Made by a program: the position numbers and the translations under genes. A stretch of DNA of 64,000 bases from an uncultured Steroidobacter sp. Its GTDB lineage: Bacteria > Pseudomonadota > Gammaproteobacteria > Steroidobacterales > Steroidobacteraceae. Where the stretch lies: the NCBI RefSeq assembly GCF_937958065.1, contig NZ_CALFXI010000080.1, positions 1-64,000 on the forward strand, read 5' to 3'. A model generated the notes under the pieces. The model ran no database searches, was not told the DNA's origin, and saw only the letters and a list, made by a program, of their open reading frames with translations. Shown here one piece after another: positions 51,905-60,559 of the stretch; the stretch's first letter is position 1, and every line of letters starts with the position of its first letter.

Positions 51905-53320
51905 TCAGACTCCTGGGTCGAGCGGGATCTCTCCCGTCGAGGTGGCGTATTCCAGCTCGGCGCGGCGCGCGAGCACGTTGAAGCGGGTGAGGTTGTGATT
52001 CAGCTCGGCGCTGGTGAGCGCGCTGCGAGCATCGATGAATTCGACCTGGCTGATCACGCCTTCATCACGTTTGCGGCTGGCGATGCGGAATCCCGCGCGA
52101 GCCGCATCGGCGCGAGCCGCGGCCGTGGCCAGTGAGTCCCGCGCGGTGACGAGCCGATCGTAAGACTGCTGCACTTCGAGCCGGATCTGCTGCGCGATTT
52201 CTTCCTGCTGCAGCACCAGCTGTTTTTCTGCGGCACGTGCCTGATGCACGCGAGCGGTGTCGCCGCCACCGTCGAAGATGCGCCAGGTGAAAATCAGCGA
52301 CGCCGTACCGAAGTTGTAACCGTCGCCGAATCGATAGTCCTCGCCCTGGGTGCCTGCATCCACACCGAGCGACAAGGTCGGCCATTTCTGTTTGCGAGCG
52401 ATACGCACCTGCTCCTCGCTCGCACGGCGCAGCTGTTCGACCTGCGCAATCTCCGGACGCCGATCCAGCGCGGTGGACCAGAGCTGTTCGAGTGCGCCCT
52501 CGCTCGGGGCTGAGTTGTTGGGTGGGGAGGACGGCTCGATTGGGGACGGCAATGGCCGGTTGAGCAGAAAGTTGAAAAAGCTTTGCGCCTGGATGGCCAG
52601 ATTTTCGGCCTCGCGCTTCTGTTGCTCGACATCGAGCAGCTCGGCGCGGGCTCTGAGCACCAGGTCTTCGGTGATCTTGCCGTTGTCGAACAATGATTCA
52701 TTGACGCGCAGGTTCTCTCGCAACAGCGCTTCGCTGGCGGCGACGATTTCGACCGAGCTGCGCGCCTTGAGCCAATCGACATATGCAACAGTGATGTCGC
52801 GGCGGAGTGCCCGAGCAATGGCCATTCGATTGAAGCTGCTTGCATCCAGCAACGCTCGCTGTGCCCGAACCGCGGCGGGAATCGCCGGAGCATACAAAGG
52901 CTGGCGCAGCAGTACGCGCGTGTCCTGCTCTTCGGTGCGCAGGAAAGCCACTGTGCTATCGGAGATTTGCGGGAACCGGGCCGGCTGACCCTGAGCGATC
53001 AGCATCTCGTTCAACGTCGAATAGACCGGATTGAGCGCCGTGCCCATGGGCAGGTCGATCACCCGACCGCCGTCGGCACGCGTGTAGCGGGCTTCGAAGG
53101 AGAGCTGAGGAAAGAAGCGCGCGCGGGCTTCGGCGAGTGCTCCGGCGGCCTTCTCCACTTCGAGGTGCTGACTCTGCAGGGCCAGGTTGCTGCGCAATCC
53201 CTCGGCCACATAGTTCGCAACGATAGTGTCGAAATCGCCGGCGGTGTCTGGCGATTGCGCCCAAGCGGCGCTGGCGCACAGCCACACTCCCATCATCGCC
53301 ATGAATCGTGGCGCTCGCAT
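51905..53320 (-). CDS. TolC family outer-membrane efflux channel
   Basis: A 471-residue OEP/TolC protein. It has a signal peptide (FMAMMGVWLCASAAWAQS), then two helical-barrel repeats (ANYVAEGLRSNLALQSQHLEVEKAAGALAEARARFFPQLSFEARYTR and LRRASEEQVRIARKQKWPTLSLGVDAG). It lacks a lipobox. ATG 53320 follows GGGAGAGC; an open frame extends upstream to 53752 but that part lacks a signal-like start and covers other genes' control region. It is first of the three-gene pump operon and carries an operator-like site 62 bases upstream (53382-53400). Confidence 0.95.
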   Translation of the reverse strand: MRAPRFMAMMGVWLCASAAWAQSPDTAGDFDTIVANYVAEGLRSNLALQSQHLEVEKAAGALAEARARFFPQLSFEARYTRADGGRVIDLPMGTALNPVYSTLNEMLIAQGQPARFPQISDSTVAFLRTEEQDTRVLLRQPLYAPAIPAAVRAQRALLDASSFNRMAIARALRRDITVAYVDWLKARSSVEIVAASEALLRENLRVNESLFDNGKITEDLVLRARAELLDVEQQKREAENLAIQAQSFFNFLLNRPLPSPIEPSSPPNNSAPSEGALEQLWSTALDRRPEIAQVEQLRRASEEQVRIARKQKWPTLSLGVDAGTQGEDYRFGDGYNFGTASLIFTWRIFDGGGDTARVHQARAAEKQLVLQQEEIAQQIRLEVQQSYDRLVTARDSLATAAARADAARAGFRIASRKRDEGVISQVEFIDARSALTSAELNHNLTRFNVLARRAELEYATSTGEIPLDPGV

Positions 53321-53381
53321 GCTCTCCCATCCCTTCGTGGCTGCCGTCCACATCTTGCATGCTGGCTGCCACAGTTGTTCA

Positions 53382-53400
53382 GTCGTTAGACAAGTGTCAA
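53382..53400 (-). promoter_or_regulatory. Operator-like site before the efflux operon
   Basis: Plus strand GTCGTTAGACAAGTGTCAA. It shares GTCGTT at one end and GTGTCAA at the other with the TetR-side palindrome at 54102-54120, with identical 19-base length. On the minus strand it contains TTGACA, so repressor binding could cover the -35 element of the efflux promoter. Confidence 0.55.
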
Positions 53401-53424
53401 AAAATGCCCAAATAAAAACCAGCT

Positions 53425-54084
53425 TCAACCGGCCAATGACGGCCCACTGCCGGCCAGTGTGTAGCGAATCATCGCAATGGCCTGCTGGGTGAGCTGGGTG
53501 ACGCTGATGCCGGCCTCCGCCAGCGGGCGCGCCTTGGTGATCGCGATCTGGGTCAGGCCATGGGTAAAACCCCAAAGCACGCGCGAAGTTACGGTCAGGT
53601 CGCCGATATCGGCGCGGATGCTGCCGTCGCGCTGACCAGCTTCGAGCGCGGCGACGACGACTTCGTGGACGCGCCGGCCCATGGCCAGCACGGCGTCTTC
53701 GGTGGAGCCGCGCTCGGAGGCTTCGGTCGCACGCGATTCGAGCCGTGCACAAGCGTCAAAATAGTGCGGGAATTCAAGGCCGTACGCCATGTATGCCCGG
53801 CCCATTGCTTCGATCTGGTCAATGCCCATGCGTGCGCGGGCGCCAGCCTCCTCGAAACGGGTGCGGAGCACTTCCATGGCGCGTTCGGTGATGGCGAGCA
53901 GCAGCTCGCTCTTGTCTTTGAAATACACGTACACCAACGCGCGGCTCAGCCGGGCTTTGCGAGCGACGGCATCCATGGTCACGGCGTCCCAGCCCAGCTC
54001 GCGATAAAGAGTTTCGGCGGCGTCGACGATTTCGCTGCGTCGGCGGTCCTTCTCTTCCTGGCGGCGGTCGGCAATGTAGGACAT
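53425..54084 (-). CDS. TetR/AcrR family repressor of the efflux operon
   Basis: A 219-residue regulator with the N-terminal HTH (RRRSEIVDAAETLYRELGWDAVTMDAVARKARLSRALVYVYFKDKSELLLAITE) and a helical ligand domain. It lies just upstream of the efflux operon on the same strand, with 104 bases between its stop and the TolC start; operator-like sites precede both. ATG 54084 (MSYIADRR) begins 18 bases inside the palindrome side; a longer ATG at 54120 would start inside the operator. Confidence 0.92.
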   Translation of the reverse strand: MSYIADRRQEEKDRRRSEIVDAAETLYRELGWDAVTMDAVARKARLSRALVYVYFKDKSELLLAITERAMEVLRTRFEEAGARARMGIDQIEAMGRAYMAYGLEFPHYFDACARLESRATEASERGSTEDAVLAMGRRVHEVVVAALEAGQRDGSIRADIGDLTVTSRVLWGFTHGLTQIAITKARPLAEAGISVTQLTQQAIAMIRYTLAGSGPSLAG

Positions 54085-54101
54085 GGCGCTATGGTGCGCC
54101 G

Positions 54102-54124
54102 GTCGTTGACACTGTGTCAACGAC
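54102..54124. promoter_or_regulatory. Perfect palindromic operator before the TetR gene
   Basis: GTCGTTGACA-CTG-TGTCAACGAC: ten-base arms, three-base centre, 18 bases before the TetR start. Length, symmetry and position fit a TetR autoregulatory operator; read on the minus strand it includes TTGACA. Confidence 0.7.
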
Positions 54125-54148
54125 TAAATGTCTGTCTAGTGACCCGGG

Positions 54149-55003
54149 TCATTGTCTTGGCAGCAGGAACCGCAGGCCGCGCTGATTCAGAATCACGCCA
54201 TCGGCGGTGATGCGCTCCAGCGTCGGGCCCTCCTTGAGCGTCTCGCCTTCCAGATACTTGCGCATGTTCACGAACACGAAGCGCTCGCTGGGCTTCTGCG
54301 AATTCACGTGAATGTCCAGGTGCATCTCGGGAAGGTTGGTCCCGCTCATCGTCAGATCTTCGTAGGTCGGCAACGTTTCATTGCCCACCAGCGCGCCCCC
54401 GTTGTTAGCGGGCGCATTCGCCGCCTGTCGCGCTTCGAATACCGCGCCTGATGGCAGCGGTTGCACGGCGGGCGGCTGGATCTGACGAACCATCGGCGGA
54501 CCTGCGGGCACGGCGGCCGCGCTGGACAGGTGCGAGCTCGCCGGGTCGTCTGGATAAGGATAAGACTCGCCATATCCGCTCGCTTCGTCCGCCAGCGAGC
54601 GCACCGACGGATCGGTGGGCACGGTCTGTTGATAACGCTGCTGGGCCTGCTGTTGCGGCTGCTGATACTGATATTGGTATTGCTGAGCCGGAGCAGGCGG
54701 AGGCACGGTGTTATAACTTTGCTGAGGCGCAGGCTGCGGCGGCAGTGCGTTATAACTTTGTTGTGGCGGGTACTGCGTCGGAGCGGGCGCCACCTGCGCC
54801 GGCTGCGCGGGCTTTGCGTTGCCGTCGCGAATCAACACGACCACCAACACGCCGAGATTGACGACGAGCAGCGCCGCCACGGCAACGACCCACCACGGCC
54901 GTTCGGAATTGCGTCGAACCACTCGCACGTCGGCCAGCGACGGACCGGTATTGCGTTGACGCTCGTTCTCGGATTTTTTCAGGGCATCGAGAATGAAGCT
55001 CAT
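54149..55003 (-). CDS. gspB: General secretion pathway protein GspB
   Basis: A 284-residue protein. The conserved N-terminus MSFILDALKKSENERQR is followed by one membrane helix (WWVVAVAALLVVNLGVLVVVLI), a Pro/Gln/Tyr-rich periplasmic linker of about 90 residues with repeated PQQSYN and QYQYQQ units, and the C-terminal T2SSB domain (LPEMHLDIHVNSQKPSERFVFVNMRKYLEGE, GVILNQRGLRFLLPRQ). With GspA it helps the secretin GspD assemble through peptidoglycan. It overlaps gspA by one base. Confidence 0.93.
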   Translation of the reverse strand: MSFILDALKKSENERQRNTGPSLADVRVVRRNSERPWWVVAVAALLVVNLGVLVVVLIRDGNAKPAQPAQVAPAPTQYPPQQSYNALPPQPAPQQSYNTVPPPAPAQQYQYQYQQPQQQAQQRYQQTVPTDPSVRSLADEASGYGESYPYPDDPASSHLSSAAAVPAGPPMVRQIQPPAVQPLPSGAVFEARQAANAPANNGGALVGNETLPTYEDLTMSGTNLPEMHLDIHVNSQKPSERFVFVNMRKYLEGETLKEGPTLERITADGVILNQRGLRFLLPRQ

Positions 55004-56661
55004 CAGCTCGTGCCCCGCGCCTGCGTAACGAGCACCGGCGTACCGGGCGTGCTGCCGAGCGAGTCCAGCACGATCTGCGTCTGCACGCCGGCGATGCCGT
55101 CGACGTTCAGGCGATGCTGGCGCTGAAAGTCCTCGACCATTTTCACCAGGTCCTCATCGTAGTAATCGCTGGTCGGTTCTTCGCCCGTTCTGCCCGCGAC
55201 CGTATTCAGTTTGGTGCGCAGCCAGCGCACGCCATCTCCTTTCATCCCGGCCGACAGCGCGCGCGCCGCGCCGGCGACTTGCGGACGCCACAACACCAGA
55301 TAATCGCCGTACCACAGCCGTGACAACGAGGCGATCGAAACCATGCGCGTCTCATCCGGCAAGTTGATCTTGGCGGTATCGCCCACCAGGCCCGACACCA
55401 CCACTTGATGCGCATTGCTGTCCTCGTCGATGAGCGTCAGGATCGCCGGACGATTCAACGTGCGCAGCTGGCCCCAGGTGCCTTGCTGATACACACACTC
55501 CAGCCCCTGCTGTTTCGCCTGATCGCAAGGCCTGCCGCCGTTCGGAGTGAACCTGGCGCCCCACAGCGCGAACAGTTGACCGAAGGCTCCTTCGGTGTTC
55601 GTCATGCCGACCTTTTCAACCAGAACCTCGGCGACGTCTTGCGGAGGTGCCGGCGTTGGCGCAGGCGGCGGGGTCGGTTCAGCTTGCGCGAGCTGTACCG
55701 GCGCCGGTTCGACGACGGCTGCTGGCTCGGCCTCGGCAGTGGGTACGGCGTCGGTGGTTCGTGTGAGTTGCCACGTGCCGAGTACCAGCCCCAACACGGC
55801 AACGCTTCCGGCGGAGCCGACCAGCATCTTCAACCAAGGCGGGCTGAAGGAGCGACCATACACTTCGCTCGCGGCCTCACGAATCATGCCGGGGCCGATG
55901 CGATGTTGCTCCTGCGTGAACGCACCGAGCAGCGCGCGATCGCAAATCACGTTGATGATGCGGGGAATGCCGCCGCTCAGGCGATGCACTTCACGCAGCG
56001 CGGCACTGGAGAATATCTCTCCCATGGCGCCGGCGACTTTGAGTCGGTGATTCACATACGAGGCGGTTTCGCTTCGTGACAATGGCGCGAGGTGATAACG
56101 GCCCGTGATGCGTTGAGCGAGCTGACGCAGCTCAACTCGGTCCAGCACTTCACGCAGTTCGGGCTGGCCGATGAGGATGATCTGCAGCAGCTTCTGTGAC
56201 GCGGTCTCCAGGTTGGTGAGCAGGCGGACCTGCTCGAGCGTCGCCGGCATCAGGTTCTGCGCTTCATCGACGATCACGACGATGCGACGGCCCTTGGCAT
56301 GCGCTTCCAGCAGACGGCGGTTCAGCAGGTCGACCAGGTCCTTGATGCTGGTGGTGTCTTCATCGCGCATGAAGATGCCCAGCTCTTCGCAAATCGTCAG
56401 TACGAATTCAACCGGCGTTAATTGGGGATTGAGGATGACGGCCACGTCGGCGTGGCCCGGCATGCGCTCCAGCAGCGAGCGCACGATGGTGGTCTTGCCG
56501 GTGCCGACCTCGCCGGTCAGCTGAATGAAGCCGCCGGCCTCGGTGATGCCGTACAAAAGATGCGCGAGCGCCTCCGCATGCCGCTCGCTCATGAAGAGGT
56601 AACGCGGGTCCGGAGTGATCGCGAAGGGCTTCTCGCCCAGGCCAAAAAAGCTCGTGTACAT
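55003..56661 (-). CDS. gspA: GspA/ExeA ATPase with peptidoglycan-binding domain
   Basis: A 552-residue inner-membrane protein. An AAA+ domain has Walker A GEVGTGKTT (50-58) and Walker B RRIVVIVDEAQNL. It is followed by a single membrane helix (MLVGSAGSVAVLGLVLGTWQL, about 280-300), a Pro/Ala-rich stretch, a C39-like domain (about 345-460; WGQLRTLNRPAILTLIDED) and a C-terminal PG_binding_1 domain (about 480-545). In Aeromonas ExeA binds peptidoglycan and ATP and multimerises the secretin with ExeB. The other gsp genes are not within this window. Confidence 0.94.
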   Translation of the reverse strand: MYTSFFGLGEKPFAITPDPRYLFMSERHAEALAHLLYGITEAGGFIQLTGEVGTGKTTIVRSLLERMPGHADVAVILNPQLTPVEFVLTICEELGIFMRDEDTTSIKDLVDLLNRRLLEAHAKGRRIVVIVDEAQNLMPATLEQVRLLTNLETASQKLLQIILIGQPELREVLDRVELRQLAQRITGRYHLAPLSRSETASYVNHRLKVAGAMGEIFSSAALREVHRLSGGIPRIINVICDRALLGAFTQEQHRIGPGMIREAASEVYGRSFSPPWLKMLVGSAGSVAVLGLVLGTWQLTRTTDAVPTAEAEPAAVVEPAPVQLAQAEPTPPPAPTPAPPQDVAEVLVEKVGMTNTEGAFGQLFALWGARFTPNGGRPCDQAKQQGLECVYQQGTWGQLRTLNRPAILTLIDEDSNAHQVVVSGLVGDTAKINLPDETRMVSIASLSRLWYGDYLVLWRPQVAGAARALSAGMKGDGVRWLRTKLNTVAGRTGEEPTSDYYDEDLVKMVEDFQRQHRLNVDGIAGVQTQIVLDSLGSTPGTPVLVTQARGTS

Positions 56662-56903
56662 GCTGGGTTGCGTTAGCGCAAGGCCGTCATGATGCGCCCT
56701 GAAATCGTGCCGTCAAGCGGCCCCGACGGCGAAAATCCGGCCCCTGTCGGCGAATCGATCCGGCGCTTCCGAACCGTTCGTCGCAGGCACGACATTGGTG
56801 ACCGTGCGCGCCTTGCTGGGGCGGGCCCGGCTCGTTACCCTTCGCAGCCACTTTTTCCACTCCGATCAATGTCATCGCCGCCCGGACGGCGGTCGAAGGC
56901 GCC

Positions 56904-57830
56904 ATGCAAGCACTGACCTTCCAGCAGCTCACGAAAACCTACAAGAACGGCGTTCAGGCGCTCAAGGGCATCGATCTGGCCGTGGAAGAAGGCGATTTCT
57001 TCGCTCTGCTGGGGCCCAATGGCGCGGGTAAGACCACCGCCATCGGCATCATTACCTCATTGGTCAACAAGACCAGTGGCAAAGTTCAGGTGTTCGGCCA
57101 CGACATCGACACGGAGCTGGCGGTCGCCAAATCGTGCATCGGCCTGGTCCCGCAGGAAATCAACTTTAACCAATTTGAAACAGTCACCACGATCCTCCTG
57201 AACCAGGCAGGCTTCTACGGCATTCCCCGACACGAGGCGTCCAAACGCCTGGAGAAATATCTGACCGCCCTGCAGTTGTGGGAAAAGCGGAACGCGGTGT
57301 CGCGCACCCTGTCGGGCGGCATGAAGCGACGCTTGATGATTGCCCGGGCGCTGATGCACGAGCCGCGCCTGCTGATCCTGGACGAGCCCACCGCCGGCGT
57401 GGATATCGAAGTGCGGCGCACGATGTGGAGCTTCATGCGGGACATCAACGCCGCCGGCACCACCATCATCCTGACCACGCATTATCTCGAGGAAGCGGAG
57501 AACCTGTGCCGGCACGTCGCCATCATCGACAAGGGCCGCATCATCGAGAACGACCGCATGAGTCGGGTGCTGCGCAAACTGCAGACCGAAGTGTTCGTAT
57601 TCAACCTGCGCAATCCCATTACCGCCCCGCCGGTGCTGCCGGGTTACTCGGTCAGCATGCCGGACGATCATTCGCTGGAGATCGAGGTCTCCAAGGACCA
57701 GAGTCTGAACGACATTTTCTCGCGCCTGTCGGCGTCCGGCATCGAGGTGCTGTCGATGCGCAACAAGACCAACCGGCTGGAAGAGCTGTTCATGCGGCTG
57801 GTGAATCAGAAGGAGACCGCCCATGGATAA
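56904..57830 (+). CDS. ABC transporter ATP-binding protein
   Basis: A 308-residue ABC-2-type ATPase with Walker A GPNGAGKTT (37-45), Q-loop LVPQE, signature LSGGMKRRL, Walker B LLILDEPTAGVD and H-loop TTHYLEEAE. The C-terminal domain (VFVFNLRNPITAPPVLPGYS) is like YadG. Its partner is the overlapping permease (8 bases). The export substrate is unknown. Confidence 0.95.
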   Translation: MQALTFQQLTKTYKNGVQALKGIDLAVEEGDFFALLGPNGAGKTTAIGIITSLVNKTSGKVQVFGHDIDTELAVAKSCIGLVPQEINFNQFETVTTILLNQAGFYGIPRHEASKRLEKYLTALQLWEKRNAVSRTLSGGMKRRLMIARALMHEPRLLILDEPTAGVDIEVRRTMWSFMRDINAAGTTIILTTHYLEEAENLCRHVAIIDKGRIIENDRMSRVLRKLQTEVFVFNLRNPITAPPVLPGYSVSMPDDHSLEIEVSKDQSLNDIFSRLSASGIEVLSMRNKTNRLEELFMRLVNQKETAHG

Positions 57831-58644
57831 AGCTGTCGACAGTTCGCTCGCACCCGCGGTGAAGCCGCCCATGCTGTTGAAAACGAACATCGTCGGGTTC
57901 AACACCATCGTCATCCGCGAGCTCAATCGCATCATCCGCATCTGGGGCCAGACCATCGTTCCGCCGGCGATCACGGCGACGCTGTACTTCGTCATCTTCG
58001 GCAGCCTGATCGGCGGCCGGATCGGCGACATGGGCGGGTACACGTACATTCAATACATCGCGCCCGGCTTGATCATGATGTCGGTGATCACGAACTCGTA
58101 CGGCAACGTCGTGTCCTCGTTCTTCGGCGCGAAGTTCGGCAAGCACATCGAAGAGCTGCTGGTGTCACCTTTGCCGGGCTGGCTGATCGTGGCCGGTTAC
58201 ATGGTCGGCGGCATCATGCGCGGCCTGATCGTTGGCGGCGTCGTCACCGCGATCACCCTGTTCTTCACGCACATGCAGATCCACAACGTGGCCGTGGTGA
58301 TCTCCGCCGTGCTGCTCAGCTCCATCGTGTTCGCGCTCGCCGGCATGATCAACGCCGTCTTCGCCAAGAACTTCGATCAGATCTCGTTCATCCCGACGTT
58401 CGTGCTGACGCCGCTGACCTACCTGGGTGGCGTGTTCTACACGATCAAACTGCTGCCCGAGTGGGCGCAGGGCATCTCGCACGCCAATCCGATTCTCTAC
58501 ATGGTGAACGCGTTCCGCTTCGGCTTCCTGGGCGTCTCCGACGTCGACGTTCGGCTGGCTTATACGATCATGATCGGTGCCGCCGTCGTTCTGTACGTCA
58601 GCTGTGTGTGGCTGCTGCACAGGGGCGTCGGTACGCGCGAGTGA
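57823..58644 (+). CDS. ABC-2 type transporter permease
   Basis: A 273-residue permease with six membrane helices, matching the YadH-type ABC-2 fold: TIVIRELNRIIRIWGQTIVPPAITATLYFVIFGSLIG, YIQYIAPGLIMMSVITNSYGNVVSSFFGAKFGKHIEELLVSPLPGW and SFIPTFVLTPLTYLGGVFYTIKLLPEWAQGISHANPILYMVNAFRFGF. The start overlaps the ATPase gene. Together they form a two-component exporter. Confidence 0.95.
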   Translation: MDKAVDSSLAPAVKPPMLLKTNIVGFNTIVIRELNRIIRIWGQTIVPPAITATLYFVIFGSLIGGRIGDMGGYTYIQYIAPGLIMMSVITNSYGNVVSSFFGAKFGKHIEELLVSPLPGWLIVAGYMVGGIMRGLIVGGVVTAITLFFTHMQIHNVAVVISAVLLSSIVFALAGMINAVFAKNFDQISFIPTFVLTPLTYLGGVFYTIKLLPEWAQGISHANPILYMVNAFRFGFLGVSDVDVRLAYTIMIGAAVVLYVSCVWLLHRGVGTRE

Positions 58645-58653
58645 CGTAACGAC

Positions 58654-59031
58654 ATGAGCGATCGCCTGCGAGCCATCGTCGACGGAATGCGGGTGCAGGC
58701 GGATGACCGCGTCCTCGAAATCGGCTGCGGTCATGGCGTCGCGGCCAGTTTCGTGTGCGAGCGGCTGCGCTCGGGTCATCTGGTCGCGATCGACCGCTCC
58801 AGGAAGATGATCGCCGCCGCGCTACAAAGGAATCGCGAACACGTCGACGCGGGCCGCGCCGAGTTTCATGTCGCCGACGTGCTGAAGTTCGATCCCGGTC
58901 GCCGCAAGTTCGACAAGATCTTCGCCGTCCGCGTCGGGCTGTTTCATCGCGATCCCAGCCTCGCCCGTCAACTCCTCGAACCGTGGCTGGCGCCCCGCGG
59001 AAAAATCGTGCTGGTGTACGACGAGCCCTAA
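58654..59031 (+). CDS. Small class I SAM-dependent methyltransferase
   Basis: A 125-residue protein with the SAM motif VLEIGCGHGVAASFVCERLRSGHLVAIDRSRKMIAAA and the downstream segments VADVLKF and APRGKIVLVYDEP. It is shorter than usual (most are 180-250): the C-terminal substrate-binding part is absent, though no frameshift was seen. It starts nine bases after the permease. Substrate unknown. Confidence 0.8.
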   Translation: MSDRLRAIVDGMRVQADDRVLEIGCGHGVAASFVCERLRSGHLVAIDRSRKMIAAALQRNREHVDAGRAEFHVADVLKFDPGRRKFDKIFAVRVGLFHRDPSLARQLLEPWLAPRGKIVLVYDEP

Positions 59032-59041
59032 CCTGGCGGTC

Positions 59042-59395
59042 TCATGCTGGCGTTTGCTGATGGAGCACGAGCTGCCAGGCGTCGCCTAGCGCGTACGTAC
59101 TGCTAATCAGTGCCATGTACGGCGCGCTGCCTTTGCGTTGCGCAGTCACCTTGTAAATGATGGACGCTGCATGCTGAGATAGTTGCAGGACTTGGGGACT
59201 TTCGATGCGAAACGATTCCCACGGCTGCGCACCCAACGATTCGAGAATGTTCGCGCGACCTTCGATTCGCATGCCGCCGGGAACCAGCATCACTGCATCC
59301 TCGCGTAGCACCGACGCGTAGAACTTCCTGCCCGCGTCGCCCTCTGTGGATAGGGCGCGCCAACCTTGCTCTTCCAGCTCGATGAGCTCGCGCAT
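59042..59395 (-). CDS. DUF4440/SnoaL-like protein
   Basis: A 117-residue single-domain protein of the NTF2-like superfamily: LIELEEQGWRALSTEGDAGRKFYASVLREDAVMLVPGG, followed by ESLGAQPWESFRIESPQVLQL and WQLVLHQQTPA. The fold often binds small ligands; no catalytic dyad can be assigned. It is convergent with the methyltransferase. Confidence 0.85.
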   Translation of the reverse strand: MRELIELEEQGWRALSTEGDAGRKFYASVLREDAVMLVPGGMRIEGRANILESLGAQPWESFRIESPQVLQLSQHAASIIYKVTAQRKGSAPYMALISSTYALGDAWQLVLHQQTPA

Positions 59396-59418
59396 GGGAT
59401 CCAGCCCCGGTTAGATCA

Positions 59419-59880
59419 TCATTTCAAGGGCAAGTAAACGTCCGTGATCATGTCTCGTTCCTGGATCGCCGGACCGACGTTCACGTAATGAAAGAAGATC
59501 GGGAAATTCCCGGGTTGTTCGCCGCTCGCGGGCAGCCACTCACGATAGAGATATACGGCCGCCAGGTTGTGCTTGCGTGAACCGAGATGCCGCGCGACGG
59601 CGCAGCGATTTGCGGGGAGGAGCTTGCTGATGATGCCCTGGGGATTGGGCTCCACGGGTGGATCGTAACTCACACAGAAATCCACCCGATGCTCCGCCGG
59701 CGCCACAGTCTGCGGGTCGGTGTAGTGCACGCCGTAGGTACGATGATTGGCCGGCGCGAGGCGATGTTGGATGCGCCACTCGATCAGCTTCTTCGATGTT
59801 TCGTATTCCAACGCCGGTGGGCCGCGGTGCTCGGCGACCGCCACTCGCGTTTCGGGGAACTGTACGATGCGAACTTCCAT
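59419..59880 (-). CDS. GyrI-like small-molecule-binding protein
   Basis: A 153-residue protein of the GyrI/AraC effector-binding (SOUL-like) family: VRIVQFPETRVAVAEHRGPPALEYETSKKLIEW, YGVHYTDPQTVAPAEHRVDFCVSY and a C-terminal IFFHYVNVGPAIQERDMITDVYLPL. It lacks the HTH of an AraC regulator. The first ATG, 59880 (MEVRIVQ), is preferred over GTG 59886 because GGGAGA precedes it. It could bind small hydrophobic molecules or cations. Confidence 0.85.
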   Translation of the reverse strand: MEVRIVQFPETRVAVAEHRGPPALEYETSKKLIEWRIQHRLAPANHRTYGVHYTDPQTVAPAEHRVDFCVSYDPPVEPNPQGIISKLLPANRCAVARHLGSRKHNLAAVYLYREWLPASGEQPGNFPIFFHYVNVGPAIQERDMITDVYLPLK

Positions 59881-59914
59881 TGACACTCTCCCGATCGCGA
59901 CCTGTCCGCTGCAG

Positions 59915-60430
59915 TCAGCGCCGTTCGCGTTTGGTTGTTCCGTGATCGCCGGTTTCTGGTTGATCAGAGCTTGTATCGCACTGGACGGACTGGCGTGTTT
60001 CGCGCGCCATTCGAGCGGCCAATGCCATGCCTTGTGAGCTGAGCACGGAGAGATAAGCGACGAACATCGCGGGTATCAGGCCGAAGGCGATCGCTTGCCA
60101 GCCTCTTTTTATCTTGACGCGCCGATACACCTTGCGGCCGGGGGGCGGATAACGACGAGTTGCGATGGTTTCGATCGACTGTCGACCCGTCAACAGCACG
60201 ATCAACACTGCCGCCGCCAGGGGCGCGCCCACCACCGCCGCATAGATCAAGACTGTCGAGGCGGGGACACCGAAGAGCCGCTCGCACGCCGCCTCGGCCG
60301 AGAACGAGCGAAATCGAGGCAGCGCCCACCAATACACCGCCGCTCCCAGCAGCGTGCCGATCACCACATGCAGCGACAGCCGCCGCCGGCGCTCTTTGGG
60401 CGAATATTGAGGTGCGAACTCCGGCTCCAT
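59915..60430 (-). CDS. Hypothetical multi-pass membrane protein
   Basis: A 171-residue protein I do not recognise. It has three hydrophobic segments: VVIGTLLGAAVYWWALP (about 22-38), VLIYAAVVGAPLAAAVLIVLL (about 60-80) and AIAFGLIPAMFVAYLSVLS (about 113-131). Charged basic stretches (SPKERRRRL, RRYPPPGRKVYRRVKIKRGW) flank them, and the tail is hydrophilic. No motif identifies a function. It is a single gene, 34 bases from the GyrI-like gene. Confidence 0.7.
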   Translation of the reverse strand: MEPEFAPQYSPKERRRRLSLHVVIGTLLGAAVYWWALPRFRSFSAEAACERLFGVPASTVLIYAAVVGAPLAAAVLIVLLTGRQSIETIATRRYPPPGRKVYRRVKIKRGWQAIAFGLIPAMFVAYLSVLSSQGMALAARMARETRQSVQCDTSSDQPETGDHGTTKRERR

Positions 60431-60559
60431 GATGTCGTGAACCTTCCGGCAGCATGATCACTGTGTCAAGCTCGCCGCGCGCTTCACTTCACCGCAATCA
60501 AGAACCGATCGACGGTTTCCTGCGTTTCAGCTGCAACCCCGCATCTCGAGCGCACGAAA

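Noticed and set aside
54140..54151. The palindrome TGACCCGGGTCA near the gspB stop
   Set aside because: It overlaps the gspB stop codon and lacks any spacing or repeat that would link it to a regulator; 12-base GC palindromes are expected by chance in this composition.
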